A stretch of DNA of 50,006 nt from CBFGTJ01 sp965651815 (GTDB lineage Bacteria; Actinomycetota; Acidimicrobiia; Acidimicrobiales; Microtrichaceae). Below are positions 1 through 8,460 of the stretch, one piece after another; within the stretch, counting starts at the first letter, position 1; the number at the start of each line of letters is the position of its first letter. The translations under genes and the position numbers were made by a program. Under the pieces are notes generated by a model. It searched no databases and was not told where the DNA came from. It saw nothing but the letters and a program-made list of their open reading frames with translations. Location: NCBI GenBank assembly GCA_965651815.1, contig CBFGTJ010000003.1, forward strand, positions 1 to 50,006, written 5' to 3'.

Positions 1-362
1 AGGAGATCTGCCCGAACGGCGTCGACCACGTCTTCGAGTGCGTCGGCTCCACGGCCCTGATCCGCACGGCCACCGATCTCCTCGACTGGGGCGGCAACCT
101 CGTGATGCTCGGCGTCCCGAAGATGGGCTCCGAGGCGAGCTTCGTCGTCAACACCATGTACAACGACAAGACGATCATGGGTTGCCGCTACGGCTCGGCC
201 CGTCCGCAGCACGACATCCCGCTGATGGTCCGCCTCTACCTCGCCGGACGGCTCAAGCTCGACGAGCTCGTGTCGCGCACGTACCCCCTCGAGGACTTCC
301 GGGCGGCGCTCGACGAGCTGCACGAGGGCAAGCTGGCCCGCGGCGTGCTGACCCTGGACTGA
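1..362 (+). CDS. Zinc-dependent alcohol dehydrogenase, C-terminal part (truncated by window start)
   Basis: The reading frame is open from base 3 to TGA at 360-362, about 119 residues. The visible part carries the end of the MDR Rossmann fold (GVDHVFECVGS, then GGNLVMLGVPK) and a typical C-terminal segment ending LHEGKLARGVLTLD. This matches medium-chain zinc alcohol dehydrogenases related to the NDMA-dependent or glutathione/mycothiol-linked class. The catalytic zinc site lies off the window, so substrate and cofactor cannot be read. The next gene starts 2 bases after the stop, so the two probably share an operon. Confidence 0.85.
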   Translation, partial: EICPNGVDHVFECVGSTALIRTATDLLDWGGNLVMLGVPKMGSEASFVVNTMYNDKTIMGCRYGSARPQHDIPLMVRLYLAGRLKLDELVSRTYPLEDFRAALDELHEGKLARGVLTLD

Positions 363-364
363 AC

Positions 365-1342
365 GTGGCTCCCGCCCGGTCCGGCACCGGTCTCCCCGGC
401 GAGCTGTCCGAGCTCGCCGCCAAGGTCTCGAACTGGGGCCGGTGGGGCGACGACGACGAGCTCGGCTGCGGCAACCTCCTCACCGCGGAGGCGGCACGCC
501 GGGGCGCGGCCGAGGTCCGCTCCGGGCGTCGCGTGTCGCTCGCCGCGGCGCTGCGCGCGGACGGCATCCAGGTCGGCCAGCCGGCCCGGCGCTACAACCC
601 GATCCTCACCGTCACGTCGCTCAACGAGCGCGACCCGTTCGCACCGGGGATCTGGCAGGGCACCGACGACATGGTGACGATGTCGACCTGCGCGGGGACC
701 CACGTCGACGCGCTCAGCCACGTGTCCTACGACGGGTACCTCTACAACGGCGTGCCGACCTCCGCGGTCACCGCGCAGGCGGGCGCGACGAAGCTCGGCG
801 CAGAGAAGCTGCCCGACATCGTCACCCGCGGCGTCCTGCTCGACCTGCCGCACGTGAAGGGCGTCGCCGGGCTCGACGAGATCGCCCCCGGCTACGCGAT
901 CACCGGCGACGACCTCGACGAGGCCGCGGACGCCGCGGGCGTCACCATCACCCCGGGGGACGTCGTGCTGGTCCGCACCGGCGAGATGCGCCACCACCGC
1001 GCCGGTGACCGCCGCCGCTACGCCGTCGGGGTCGACTTCCAGCTCCCCGGGTTGTCGGTGCACTCGATCGAGTGGATGCACCGCCACGACGTCGCCGGCG
1101 CGTTCACCGACACCTACGCCTACGAGGCGTTCCCGCCGTCGATGCCCGACTGGTCCGACACCCTCGCGGTCCACATGATCCAGCTGCGCGACATGGGTCT
1201 GCTGCAGGGCCAGAACTGGGACCTCGAGGACCTGTCGGTCGCGTGCGCCGAGGAGCAGCGCTGGACGTTCCTGCTCGTCGCCGCACCCGAGCCGATCGTC
1301 GGCGCGACCTCCGCGCCCGTGGCGCCGGTCGCCATCATGTGA
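365..1342 (+). CDS. Cyclase-family metal-dependent hydrolase
   Basis: The 325-residue protein contains CAGTHVDALSHV, which fits the HxGTHxDxxxH metal-binding motif of the cyclase/kynurenine formamidase superfamily, except that Cys replaces the first His. A later VLVRTGEMRHH and a C-terminal VAAPEPIVGATSAPVAPVAIM tail also fit. Family members hydrolyse amides or lactones of small cyclic acids; the substrate here is unknown. GTG at 365 is chosen because it follows the upstream stop at once and precedes the first conserved residues. Its stop codon overlaps the next start (ATGTGA), so it is probably co-transcribed on both sides. Confidence 0.8.
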   Translation: MAPARSGTGLPGELSELAAKVSNWGRWGDDDELGCGNLLTAEAARRGAAEVRSGRRVSLAAALRADGIQVGQPARRYNPILTVTSLNERDPFAPGIWQGTDDMVTMSTCAGTHVDALSHVSYDGYLYNGVPTSAVTAQAGATKLGAEKLPDIVTRGVLLDLPHVKGVAGLDEIAPGYAITGDDLDEAADAAGVTITPGDVVLVRTGEMRHHRAGDRRRYAVGVDFQLPGLSVHSIEWMHRHDVAGAFTDTYAYEAFPPSMPDWSDTLAVHMIQLRDMGLLQGQNWDLEDLSVACAEEQRWTFLLVAAPEPIVGATSAPVAPVAIM

Positions 1343-2073
1343 ACGTGCGAGTCCGCCGACGTCGACGACCGACCGCTGCCCGACGGAGGCCGGAGGAGCC
1401 CACGGGGCCGAAGACGTTCAGCATCTGGAGCTTCGCCGCGGTCTTCGCGGTGCTCGGGCTCCTCGGCCTCGGCTGGCTGCTGTGGGGACCCCAGCCCGAG
1501 GACGGCTCCGTCGAGCTGCACGTCCCCCAGACCCTCCCCGAGGAGACCGCCGCTCCCACGCCCCCTCGACGCCGCTCGGGTTCCCCCACCACCGAGCCGA
1601 CGGGCATGGCGGGGCTGATCCCGGGCACGACGAGCCCGACGACCAGCGTCCCGAGCGCGCCGGCGACGCGGCCGACGCTGCCGAACGGGTCCCCCGCGCC
1701 GGAGGGCGTGACCGAGGTCGTCGCCGAGGGCGACACCGTCCGCCTGCGCTTCGTCGGCCCCGCCGGGCTGCCGCAGGGTTGGGCGGCGCGGGTCGCCCCC
1801 ACCGTGGTGTCGCCGGTCGCCGGTGATCGTGGGCTCCAGCTGCGCATCGGGTGCGCGGCGTCGCCGAGCGAGCGGCTCGTCGAGGTGGCGATCACCGAGG
1901 GTGACACGGCGATCACCGTCGCCGTCGCGGTGGTGTCCCCACCCGAGGGCCCACCGTGCGCGGACGGCTCCGACACCGTGCTCGAGGTGCCGCTGCGCGG
2001 CCCGGTCGCGGGACGGACCCTGGTCGCGGTGCCCCCCGGTACCGACATCGCCAGTGCCCTGGGCAGCGGCTGA
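1339..2073 (+). CDS. Membrane-anchored hypothetical protein with Pro/Thr-rich linker
   Basis: The start GTG overlaps the stop of the cyclase gene by four bases, so translation is probably coupled. The 244-residue product has an Arg-rich N-terminus (residues 4-17), one hydrophobic segment at about 27-50, a Pro/Ser/Thr-rich linker at about 60-115 and a C-terminal globular region with two cysteines. This layout suggests a bitopic protein with an external domain. I do not recognise the domain. GTG at 1345 is an alternative start. Confidence 0.6.
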   Translation: MNVRVRRRRRPTAARRRPEEPTGPKTFSIWSFAAVFAVLGLLGLGWLLWGPQPEDGSVELHVPQTLPEETAAPTPPRRRSGSPTTEPTGMAGLIPGTTSPTTSVPSAPATRPTLPNGSPAPEGVTEVVAEGDTVRLRFVGPAGLPQGWAARVAPTVVSPVAGDRGLQLRIGCAASPSERLVEVAITEGDTAITVAVAVVSPPEGPPCADGSDTVLEVPLRGPVAGRTLVAVPPGTDIASALGSG

Positions 2074-2077
2074 ACGA

Positions 2078-2114
2078 CGGTCGACCAGCCGTCGACCGAC
2101 GGCGAACCCGCCGT
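2078..2114. terminator. Two consecutive small hairpins after the membrane protein
   Basis: CGGTCGA (2078-2084) pairs with TCGACCG (2092-2098), and ACGGCG (2099-2104) pairs perfectly with CGCCGT (2109-2114). They sit just after the stop at 2073 and before the -10 box of the next gene. No U-tract follows, as is common for actinobacterial terminators. Confidence 0.45.
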
Positions 2115-2184
2115 GGACCGGCGGCACCGTGGGGCCTCCGCGCCCACCCGCGGGCTCGCGCGGCGTTTCCTAGACTCGGCTGCC

Positions 2185-3726
2185 ATGGTCGAGGGTCGAA
2201 CCCTGTGGGAGCTCATGGAGCGGCGGGTCGACGCCACGCCCGACGACCTGATGGCCGTCGACGAGGACATGCGCACGCTCACGTTCGCGGAGCTGTGGTC
2301 CGAGGCGGAGCTCGCAGCGGCGGGGTTGCGTGCCGCCGGCGTGAGCGAGGACGACGTCGTCACCTGGTGCCTGCCCAACTGGATCGAGACGTTCGTCCTC
2401 GTCGCCGCGCTCGCCCGCCTCGGCGTCGTGCAGAACCCCGTCGTGCCGGGGGTCGGCGAGGCGGAGCTGGAGCGGCTCGCCGCCCGGTCGCGCTCGACGC
2501 TGCTCGTCGTCCCCGCGACCCTCGACGGTCGCGACGTCGAGGACGACGTGACCGCGATCGCCCGGCGGCTCGGGGGAGTGCGGGTGCTCGTCACCGACCG
2601 CGCGCTGCCGCAGGGCGACCCCACGACCCTGCCGCCGCTCGAGGAGGTCGACCCGGTGGAGCCGCGGCCGGGGTGGGACCCGGTGCGGTGGCTGTTCCAC
2701 ACGGCCGGTGGCACCGGTGAGCCGAAGCTCGTGCGCCACACCGACGCGTCGCTGCTCGCCGCGGCACGCGGGCTGATCCAGCGGTTCGGGCTCATCCCCC
2801 AGGACCGCCACGCCCTGCTGCGCCCGGCGGCGCACGTCGACGGCGTCGTCTGGCTCCTCGCGAGCCTCGGGTCGGGGTGCGCCAACATCCTCACCGGTTC
2901 GCTCGACACCGACGGAGTGTGCGAGGTGCTCGCACGCGAGGGCGTCACGCTCGCAGGGTCGACGCCTGCGGACCACCGCGCGTTCGTCGACCGGCAGCGC
3001 CGCGACCTGCAGCCGCTGTTCCCCGACGTGCGCGCGTTCACCGGAGGCGGGCACGTGCCACCGGAAGGGCTGGTGGACGAGGTCCGCAGCCTGTTCGACG
3101 TGCCGGTGCTGTCGTCGTACGGGCTCACCGAGGCGCCGGTCGTCGCGGCGGCCTCGCCGAGCGATCCCGACCTCGGTGGCGTCACCGTGGGCACCCCGGT
3201 GCACGGGGTCGAGGTGCGCCTCGTGCAGCCCGACGGGACCATCGCGACCGGTGGTGAGGAGGGCGAGATCCGGGTCAGGGCCCCGCAGCTCATGGCGGGC
3301 TACGAGGACCCCTCGCTCGACCAGGACGCCTTCGACGACGACGGGTTCCTCCGCACCGGCGACCTCGGCCGCTTCGACGAGCACGGCCGCCTGGTCGTCA
3401 CCGGGCACGTGCAGGACATCATCCTCCGCCCGGCAGGAGCCGTGTCGGCCGTGGAGCTCGAGCGGCTGCTGCACCAGCACGACCGGGTCGAGGACGCCGC
3501 CGTCATCGGGCTGCCCGACCCCGACCGCGGCGAGCAGGTGTGCGCGGTCGTGCAGCCGCGCCGGGGTGCCGGCACGCTGACCGCGGAGGAGGTGCTCGGG
3601 CACCTCCGCGAGCGTGGCCTGTCGACCGACGACCTGCCCGAGCGCGTCGAGATCGTCGACGTGCTGCCGCGCACGCGCACCGGCGCCGTGCTCAAGCAGG
3701 TGCTGCGCGACGAGCTCAAGGGGTAG
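2185..3726 (+). CDS. AMP-forming acyl-CoA synthetase family protein (divergent P-loop)
   Basis: The 513-residue protein has the ANL superfamily layout: a phosphate-binding loop region HTAGGTGEPKLVRHT near residues 170-185, SSYGLTEAPV (A5 motif), LRTGDLGRF (A7), and a C-terminal TRTGAVLKQ carrying the adenylation-domain lysine. The usual T-S-G-T-T-G-x-P-K loop reads T-A-G-G-T-G-E-P-K, so activity or nucleotide handling may differ. The ATG at 2185 lies 8 bases after TAGACT (2171-2176), which fits a leaderless transcript. The substrate, probably a carboxylic acid, cannot be read. Confidence 0.8.
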   Translation: MVEGRTLWELMERRVDATPDDLMAVDEDMRTLTFAELWSEAELAAAGLRAAGVSEDDVVTWCLPNWIETFVLVAALARLGVVQNPVVPGVGEAELERLAARSRSTLLVVPATLDGRDVEDDVTAIARRLGGVRVLVTDRALPQGDPTTLPPLEEVDPVEPRPGWDPVRWLFHTAGGTGEPKLVRHTDASLLAAARGLIQRFGLIPQDRHALLRPAAHVDGVVWLLASLGSGCANILTGSLDTDGVCEVLAREGVTLAGSTPADHRAFVDRQRRDLQPLFPDVRAFTGGGHVPPEGLVDEVRSLFDVPVLSSYGLTEAPVVAAASPSDPDLGGVTVGTPVHGVEVRLVQPDGTIATGGEEGEIRVRAPQLMAGYEDPSLDQDAFDDDGFLRTGDLGRFDEHGRLVVTGHVQDIILRPAGAVSAVELERLLHQHDRVEDAAVIGLPDPDRGEQVCAVVQPRRGAGTLTAEEVLGHLRERGLSTDDLPERVEIVDVLPRTRTGAVLKQVLRDELKG

Positions 3727-3751
3727 CGCGATCGACCCCTCCATCGCCGCC

Positions 3752-4231
3752 ATGACGGCGGGGGACCTCGACGAGGTGCTCGACCTCAACGAGCGCTGCA
3801 CCCCGCACGTCGGTCCCGTGGACCGTGATCGGCTCGCCGCGATCGTCGGGGAGTCGTCGCTCGCGCTCGTCGCGCGCGACGCCGCCGGGCTCGCCGGGTT
3901 CGTGATCGTGCTCGGGCCCGGGGCCGGCTACGACTCGCCGAACTACCGGTGGTTCGCCGAGCGCTACGAGGACTTCCGGTACGTCGACCGCATCGCGGTG
4001 GACCCGGCGCGCCACCGCGGCGGGCTCGGCCGGCGCCTCTACCAGGAGGTGTTCGACCACGCGCGGGCCGAGGGCTCGCCGGTGGTCACCTGCGAGGTGA
4101 ACCTCGAACCGCCGAACCCGGTCTCGCAGCGCTTCCACGCCTCGCTCGGCTTCACCGAGGTCGGCCGGCAGGACACCTACGGCGGCACCGTCGTCGTGCA
4201 GCTGCTCGAGCGCCGCGTCGACACCACCTGA
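3752..4231 (+). CDS. GNAT-family N-acetyltransferase
   Basis: The 159-residue protein shows a GNAT fold: AGDLDEVLDLNE at the N-terminus, a central RIAVDPARHRGGLGRRLYQE (motif A, acetyl-CoA pyrophosphate loop R-x-x-G-x-G/A) and a C-terminal FHASLGFTEVGRQ. It starts 25 bases after the ligase gene. The ATG at 3752 is the only standard start in frame. Homology-like residues extend slightly upstream of it, so the true N-terminus may be somewhat longer with a rare start. The acceptor substrate is unknown. Confidence 0.8.
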   Translation: MTAGDLDEVLDLNERCTPHVGPVDRDRLAAIVGESSLALVARDAAGLAGFVIVLGPGAGYDSPNYRWFAERYEDFRYVDRIAVDPARHRGGLGRRLYQEVFDHARAEGSPVVTCEVNLEPPNPVSQRFHASLGFTEVGRQDTYGGTVVVQLLERRVDTT

Positions 4232-4320
4232 CGTCCGACCCCACGGAGCGGTTTCCCGTCACCGGGCGGCGGAGCGTCGTAGCTTGTTGGTCCGGACGCC
4301 GGACACGGAAGGGGGCGTTC

Positions 4321-5136
4321 ATGGACGAGGGCAGGAAGCTCGGAGCGGAGCTCATCGGCACGTTCGTGCTCGTGCTGGGCGGTTGCGGATCCGCGGCGTT
4401 CGCCGCGCAGGCGCTGAACGTCGCGAGCGGCCCGGTGGGCATCGGTGGCATCGACCTGGGCGAGGGCGGGGTCACGAACCTGGGCATCGGGTACCTGGGC
4501 GTGGCGCTGGCGTTCGGCTTGTCGGTGCTCTGCGGCGCGTACGCGCTCGGGCACGTCTCCGGCGGGCACTTCAACCCCGCGGTGACCGTGGGGCTGTCGG
4601 TCGCCGGTCGCTTCGAGTGGCGCCGCGTGCCCGGCTACGTCCTGAGCCAGTGCGTCGGCGCCATCGCCGCGGTCGCGGTGATCTGGCTGATCCAGGTCGG
4701 CCGGCCCGGCGGGTTCGAGCGGGCGCAGGGGGCGTTCGCGTCGAACGCGTTCGGCCAGGAGAACGGCCGGTACTTCTACGACGTCGGCGCCGCGTTCGTC
4801 GCGGAGCTCGTCCTCACCGCGCTGTTCGTCATCGTGATCCTGGGGGTGACGACCAAGGCTGCGTCGAGGGGCTTCGGTGCGCTCGCGATCGGGCTGATGC
4901 TGACCCTCATCCACCTCATCTCGATCCCCATCACGAACACGAGCGTCAACCCGGCGCGTTCGCTGGGGCCCGCGGTGTTCGAGGGCGGCACGGCGCTCGC
5001 CCAGCTGTGGTTGTTCATCGTCGCCCCGCTGCTCGGCGCGGCCGTGGGCGCGGTGGTGTGGAAGGTGGCCACCGGGGGCGACGAGACCCAGGGTGCGGAG
5101 ACCGTCGCAGAGGGGATCGAGCAGGCCCAGGCCTGA
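4321..5136 (+). CDS. aqpZ: Aquaporin Z-like water channel
   Basis: This 271-residue MIP-family channel has both NPA-type boxes, GGHFNPAVTVG near residue 85 and NTSVNPARSLGPA near residue 205, in the AqpZ rather than the glycerol-facilitator form. Six membrane helices are evident. The second box reads NPAR, as in AqpZ, where the Arg contributes to the selectivity filter. The stretch between helices 1 and 2 is longer than usual and Gly-rich. A strong Shine-Dalgarno (GGAAGGGGG, about 4308-4316) decides the ATG, and TAGCTT at 4280-4285 is a plausible -10. The C-terminus is a short acidic tail. Confidence 0.92.
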   Translation: MDEGRKLGAELIGTFVLVLGGCGSAAFAAQALNVASGPVGIGGIDLGEGGVTNLGIGYLGVALAFGLSVLCGAYALGHVSGGHFNPAVTVGLSVAGRFEWRRVPGYVLSQCVGAIAAVAVIWLIQVGRPGGFERAQGAFASNAFGQENGRYFYDVGAAFVAELVLTALFVIVILGVTTKAASRGFGALAIGLMLTLIHLISIPITNTSVNPARSLGPAVFEGGTALAQLWLFIVAPLLGAAVGAVVWKVATGGDETQGAETVAEGIEQAQA

Positions 5137-5156
5137 TCCCACCCCAACCCACCCCC

Positions 5157-5208
5157 CGTTCTGTGATGCGAGGACGGGGTGGAGACCCCCATCCCGCATC
5201 ACGGAACG
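5157..5208. terminator. Intergenic hairpin, family element A
   Basis: The ends CGTTCTGTGATGCG and CGCATCACGGAACG form an imperfect inverted repeat of about 22 base pairs just after aqpZ. The same ends recur at 9157-9208. It probably terminates aqpZ. Confidence 0.6.
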
Positions 5209-5248
5209 AGGTGTGGGGCCCCGGGTTGGTCCGCCGCGCTGCCCGGAC

Positions 5249-5279
5249 CCTACGATCTGACGACCCGTCAGATCGTAGG
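5249..5279. promoter_or_regulatory. Perfect 31-bp operator-like inverted repeat before the SDR gene
   Basis: Two perfect 14-base arms, CCTACGATCTGACG and CGTCAGATCGTAGG, flank an ACC spacer. TACGAT at 5251-5256 is a possible -10 inside the repeat, so a bound repressor would block the promoter. The core GATCTGACG-n3-CGTCAGATC recurs at 27701-27721. The geometry fits a TetR-type dimer site. AGGAG at 5277-5281 is the Shine-Dalgarno of the next gene. Confidence 0.75.
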
Positions 5280-5287
5280 AGTGGACC

Positions 5288-6202
5288 ATGGGCTTGTTGG
5301 ACGGCAAGGTCGCGATCGTCACCGGAGCGGGCCACGGGATCGGCCGTGGCCATGCGCTCGAGCTCGCGAAGCAGGGTGCGAAGGTCGTCGTCAACGATCT
5401 GGGCGGTTCGGTCACCGGCGAGGGCAAGGGCCGGGACGCCGACCTGACCGTCGACCTCATCAAGGAGCGCGGCGGCGAGGCGGTCGCGAACTACGGGGAC
5501 GTGTCCGACGTCGAGCAGTCCGCCGAGATGATCGCCCAGGCGGTCGACACCTGGGGGCGGCTCGACATCCTCGTGAACAACGCGGGCATCGTGCGGGACG
5601 GGTCGATCTTCAACATGTCCGTCGAGGACTTCGACGCCGTCATCAAGGTGCACGTGCGGGGCACCTGGCTGCCGTGCAAGCACGCGGCGGTGCACTGGCG
5701 CCAGCTCAACAAGTCGACGGGTGAGAAGGTCAACGGCCGGATCATCAACACGGTCTCGGGCGCCGGCCTGACCGGCAACTTCGGCCAGTCGAACTACGCG
5801 CCGGCCAAGGCGGCGATCGCGTCGCTCACCCAGACCCTCAGCCTCGAGCTCTACAAGATGGGCGTCACGGTCAACGCGGTCGGTCCTGCCGCGGCGACGC
5901 GCATCACCGCGACGATGCCGAACGCGCCGGCGGTGATCGAGCCCGACGAGATCCCCGAGGACGAGTGGAACCGCATGGACCCGGCGGTCTCCTCTCCGCT
6001 GGTCGCGTGGCTCGCGTCGGACGAGGCGGACCACGTCACCGGCCAGGTGATCCGCGCGGTCGCCGAGAACATCATCCTGATGAAGGGCTGGACCGACGGG
6101 CCGACGATCAACAACGGCGGCAAGCGCTGGGACGCCACGAAGCTGGGCCAGCAGCTCGCCACCGACGTGTTCTTCACCCGCGCCCCCGGCCTCCGCTACT
6201 GA
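5288..6202 (+). CDS. SDR oxidoreductase, 3-hydroxyacyl-CoA dehydrogenase (MFE-2-like) type
   Basis: The 304-residue protein has the classical SDR motifs: TGAGHGIG (residues 12-19) for dinucleotide, NNAG (97-100), Ser157, and the YxxxK pair Tyr170/Lys174. The segment VVVNDLGGS and the long C-terminal part resemble the dehydrogenase domain of peroxisomal-type multifunctional enzyme 2, which oxidises 3-hydroxyacyl-CoA in beta-oxidation. The Asp of VVVND indicates NAD rather than NADP. It does not look like the mycofactocin-dependent SDR subfamily. It has its own promoter with a 31-bp palindrome, shared in core with an acyl-CoA ligase 22 kb away, so the two are probably co-regulated. Confidence 0.85.
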   Translation: MGLLDGKVAIVTGAGHGIGRGHALELAKQGAKVVVNDLGGSVTGEGKGRDADLTVDLIKERGGEAVANYGDVSDVEQSAEMIAQAVDTWGRLDILVNNAGIVRDGSIFNMSVEDFDAVIKVHVRGTWLPCKHAAVHWRQLNKSTGEKVNGRIINTVSGAGLTGNFGQSNYAPAKAAIASLTQTLSLELYKMGVTVNAVGPAAATRITATMPNAPAVIEPDEIPEDEWNRMDPAVSSPLVAWLASDEADHVTGQVIRAVAENIILMKGWTDGPTINNGGKRWDATKLGQQLATDVFFTRAPGLRY

Positions 6203-6263
6203 GCTGCTGCGGGGCCGGCCGGGCCGCACGGACGCCCGGGCCGGCTCCCGTAGGCTCGGCGGG

Positions 6264-7112
6264 GTGAGCGACCCCTACGGCGACATCCTCGAGGACGACC
6301 GCGGTGGCATCGGCGGTTCGCGCCGCCTCGCGGACGCCTACCCGAAGGTGCCCGCACGCCCCGACATGGTGCTGCTGCACCGCTCCACGGGGCTGCGGGG
6401 CAAGCTCTGGAAGTTCACCGGCCAGCTCGTCGTGCTGCGCGACGCCCGCGGCGGCGAGCACACCTTCGAGCACCACCCCGGCGCGTTCGCACACCAGGGC
6501 GAGACCGTCACGCTCGTGATGCCGTCGCGGCCGGCCAGGGGTTCGACCCCGGTGACGAAGCGGTCCGCCGCCGGCGGCATCGTCACCGCCGACGCGCCGG
6601 CCCGGGTCGCCCGCGCGTCGCGGCTGTGGGTCGAGGGCGACCACGACGCCCGCTTCATGGAGCGGGTCTGGGGCGACGAGCTGCGCGAGCTCGGCATCGT
6701 CGTCGAGCCGATGGGCGGCATCGACGACCTGCCGGCCCGGGTGGCCGAGTTCGCCCCGTCCGCACGGCGCAAGCTCGCCGTGCTGGTCGACCACCTCGTC
6801 CCCGGCTCGAAGGAGACCCGCCTCGCCGAGCAGGTGCGCGGTCCCCACGTGCTCGTGGTCGGTCACCCGTGGGTCGACATCTGGCAGTGCGTGCGTCCCA
6901 AGGCGCTCGGCATCGAGGGCTGGCCGGAGGTGCCCCGCGGCGAGGAGTGGAAGGCGGGCGTGTGCCGCCGCCTCGGGTGGGGCACGCCGCAGGAGGGGTG
7001 GCGGCGGGTGCTGTCCGCGGTCGACTCGTTCGCCGACCTCGAACCCGAGCTGGTCGGCGCGGTCGAGCGGGCCCTCGACCTGCTCGCCCCGGTCGAGGGG
7101 GACGACTCGTGA
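6264..7112 (+). CDS. DUF3097 family protein
   Basis: The 282-residue protein matches my recollection of the actinobacterial DUF3097 family: an N-terminal DPYGDIL, a central WVEGDHDARFMERVWGDELR with a Toprim-like E-G-x-x-D pattern, LAVLVDHLVPGSKE, and GHPWVDIWQ. The function of the family is unknown to me. The acidic residues and the VDH pattern are compatible with a nuclease or primase-like fold, which is only inference. GTG at 6264 lies 7 bases after TAGGCT (6251-6256), a leaderless arrangement. The stop overlaps the next start (GTGA). Confidence 0.8.
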   Translation: MSDPYGDILEDDRGGIGGSRRLADAYPKVPARPDMVLLHRSTGLRGKLWKFTGQLVVLRDARGGEHTFEHHPGAFAHQGETVTLVMPSRPARGSTPVTKRSAAGGIVTADAPARVARASRLWVEGDHDARFMERVWGDELRELGIVVEPMGGIDDLPARVAEFAPSARRKLAVLVDHLVPGSKETRLAEQVRGPHVLVVGHPWVDIWQCVRPKALGIEGWPEVPRGEEWKAGVCRRLGWGTPQEGWRRVLSAVDSFADLEPELVGAVERALDLLAPVEGDDS

Positions 7113-8401
7113 CCACCGCGGCGGACGTCATCGAGGTGCGCCTGCGCCAGCTCGGCGTCGAGCGCGTCTACGGCCTCCCCTTCGCGGGCCTGCGGCACGT
7201 GCCGGTGGAGGACCCCGACCTGGCGGTGCTGTTCGCGGACGCGGACGGGCGCATCGGGCACCACGACGGCAGCGGCCGGCTCGGGCTCGCGCACGTGGCC
7301 GGCCCGATCCTGCACCTGTCGTCCTGCCCCGGCGGCACCGCCCCGCTCCAGACCGTCGGCTCCCTCGAGGAGGCGCTCGACGCGCTCGTCGAGCCGCCCG
7401 GCATGGGCATCCCCGGCACCTCGGCGCTCCACCTGGACTTCGACCTGTCGGCACCCGCGCCCGAGGGCGTGACCGCCGCTGCGGAGCCCGAGCGGCAGCC
7501 CGTGATGCTCCTCGACCCCTCGCTCGCCCAGCTGGACCTCGTCATCGTCGTGGGTCCCGGGGTGGTGAGGGACCACGCCGTCGACGACCTGCACACCGTG
7601 AGCCGCAAGGCGGGCGCGGGGGTGCTCAACACGTGGGGGGCGAAGGGCGTCGAGCGCTGGGACAGCCCCTACCACTTCGGCACGGCGGGGCTGCAGGAGC
7701 GCGACTTCGAGCTCGCCGGCGTCGGCGACGCGGACGTGGTCATCGCGAGCGGGCTGGATCCTGACGAGACCCCCGTCGAGTCGCTCGGCAACTGGGTGGT
7801 GCAGGAGGTGCCCCCGTCGCAGCTCGCGGCGCTCACCCAGCGCTGGGAGCGCACGCACCGCCGCCCGACCCGCCCGCCGCTGTACGACACGATCGCATCG
7901 GTCGTCACCCCGCTGTACGAGTCCGACGCGGTGCCGCTCACCGGCGCCCGGGCGTCGCTGCACCTGACCGGCGCGCTGCCCGACCGCGGGATCGTCGTGG
8001 CCGACCCGGGCCCGGCAGGGTTCTGGATCGCGCGGACCCTGCCGACCTCGTTCCCCGGCAGCGTGTGCGTGCCTGCGACCCGGGTCGACGGGTTCGCCGC
8101 CGCGGCCGCGGTCGTGTGCGCGCTGGAGGGGCGGCCCTGCTTCGCGGTGAGCGACCAGGGCGAGGCCGAGGGGCCGCAGGGCGCGACCGCTGCGGTGCTG
8201 GAGCTCGCCGAGGGCCTCGGGCTCGACGTGGCGCTCCAGCTCTGGGGCGAGCGCGGCTCGCTCCGGGACTCCAACGGCCACGTCGAGCTGCTCACCGAGT
8301 CCCTGGAGGGCACCGGCGTGCGGGTGCACGAGGTGCCCGTCGACGTGCAGGCGACCTCGGAGCTCGAGCGCGTGGCGGGCCCGCTGCGCGCCTGGGCCTG
8401 A
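7109..8401 (+). CDS. Thiamine-diphosphate-enzyme-like protein, probably without cofactor
   Basis: The 430-residue protein begins like the Pyr domain of acetolactate-synthase relatives (AADVIEVRLRQLGVERVYGLP). It has a middle domain with VIVVGPGVV and GVLNTWGAKGV, and ends in a PP-like domain with CFAVSDQGEAEGPQGAT. The conserved glutamate region of the Pyr domain is replaced by LAVLFADADGRIGHHD, and the GDG...NN thiamine-diphosphate motif is absent. It may therefore be a pseudoenzyme or a strongly diverged member. Its GTG overlaps the stop of the DUF3097 gene by four bases, so the two proteins are probably made together. Confidence 0.6.
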   Translation: MTTAADVIEVRLRQLGVERVYGLPFAGLRHVPVEDPDLAVLFADADGRIGHHDGSGRLGLAHVAGPILHLSSCPGGTAPLQTVGSLEEALDALVEPPGMGIPGTSALHLDFDLSAPAPEGVTAAAEPERQPVMLLDPSLAQLDLVIVVGPGVVRDHAVDDLHTVSRKAGAGVLNTWGAKGVERWDSPYHFGTAGLQERDFELAGVGDADVVIASGLDPDETPVESLGNWVVQEVPPSQLAALTQRWERTHRRPTRPPLYDTIASVVTPLYESDAVPLTGARASLHLTGALPDRGIVVADPGPAGFWIARTLPTSFPGSVCVPATRVDGFAAAAAVVCALEGRPCFAVSDQGEAEGPQGATAAVLELAEGLGLDVALQLWGERGSLRDSNGHVELLTESLEGTGVRVHEVPVDVQATSELERVAGPLRAWA

Positions 8402-8460
8402 GGTCACAGGCCCACGCGCCGTTCCGGGGCGCGCCCTAAGCTGGCCCCTCGTCCCGTCGC

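Noticed and set aside
5288..6202. Classification of the SDR as mycofactocin-dependent
   Set aside because: The VVVNDLGG segment and C-terminal part fit the 3-hydroxyacyl-CoA dehydrogenase type. I do not see the glycine-rich loop form I expect for the mycofactocin-dependent subfamily.
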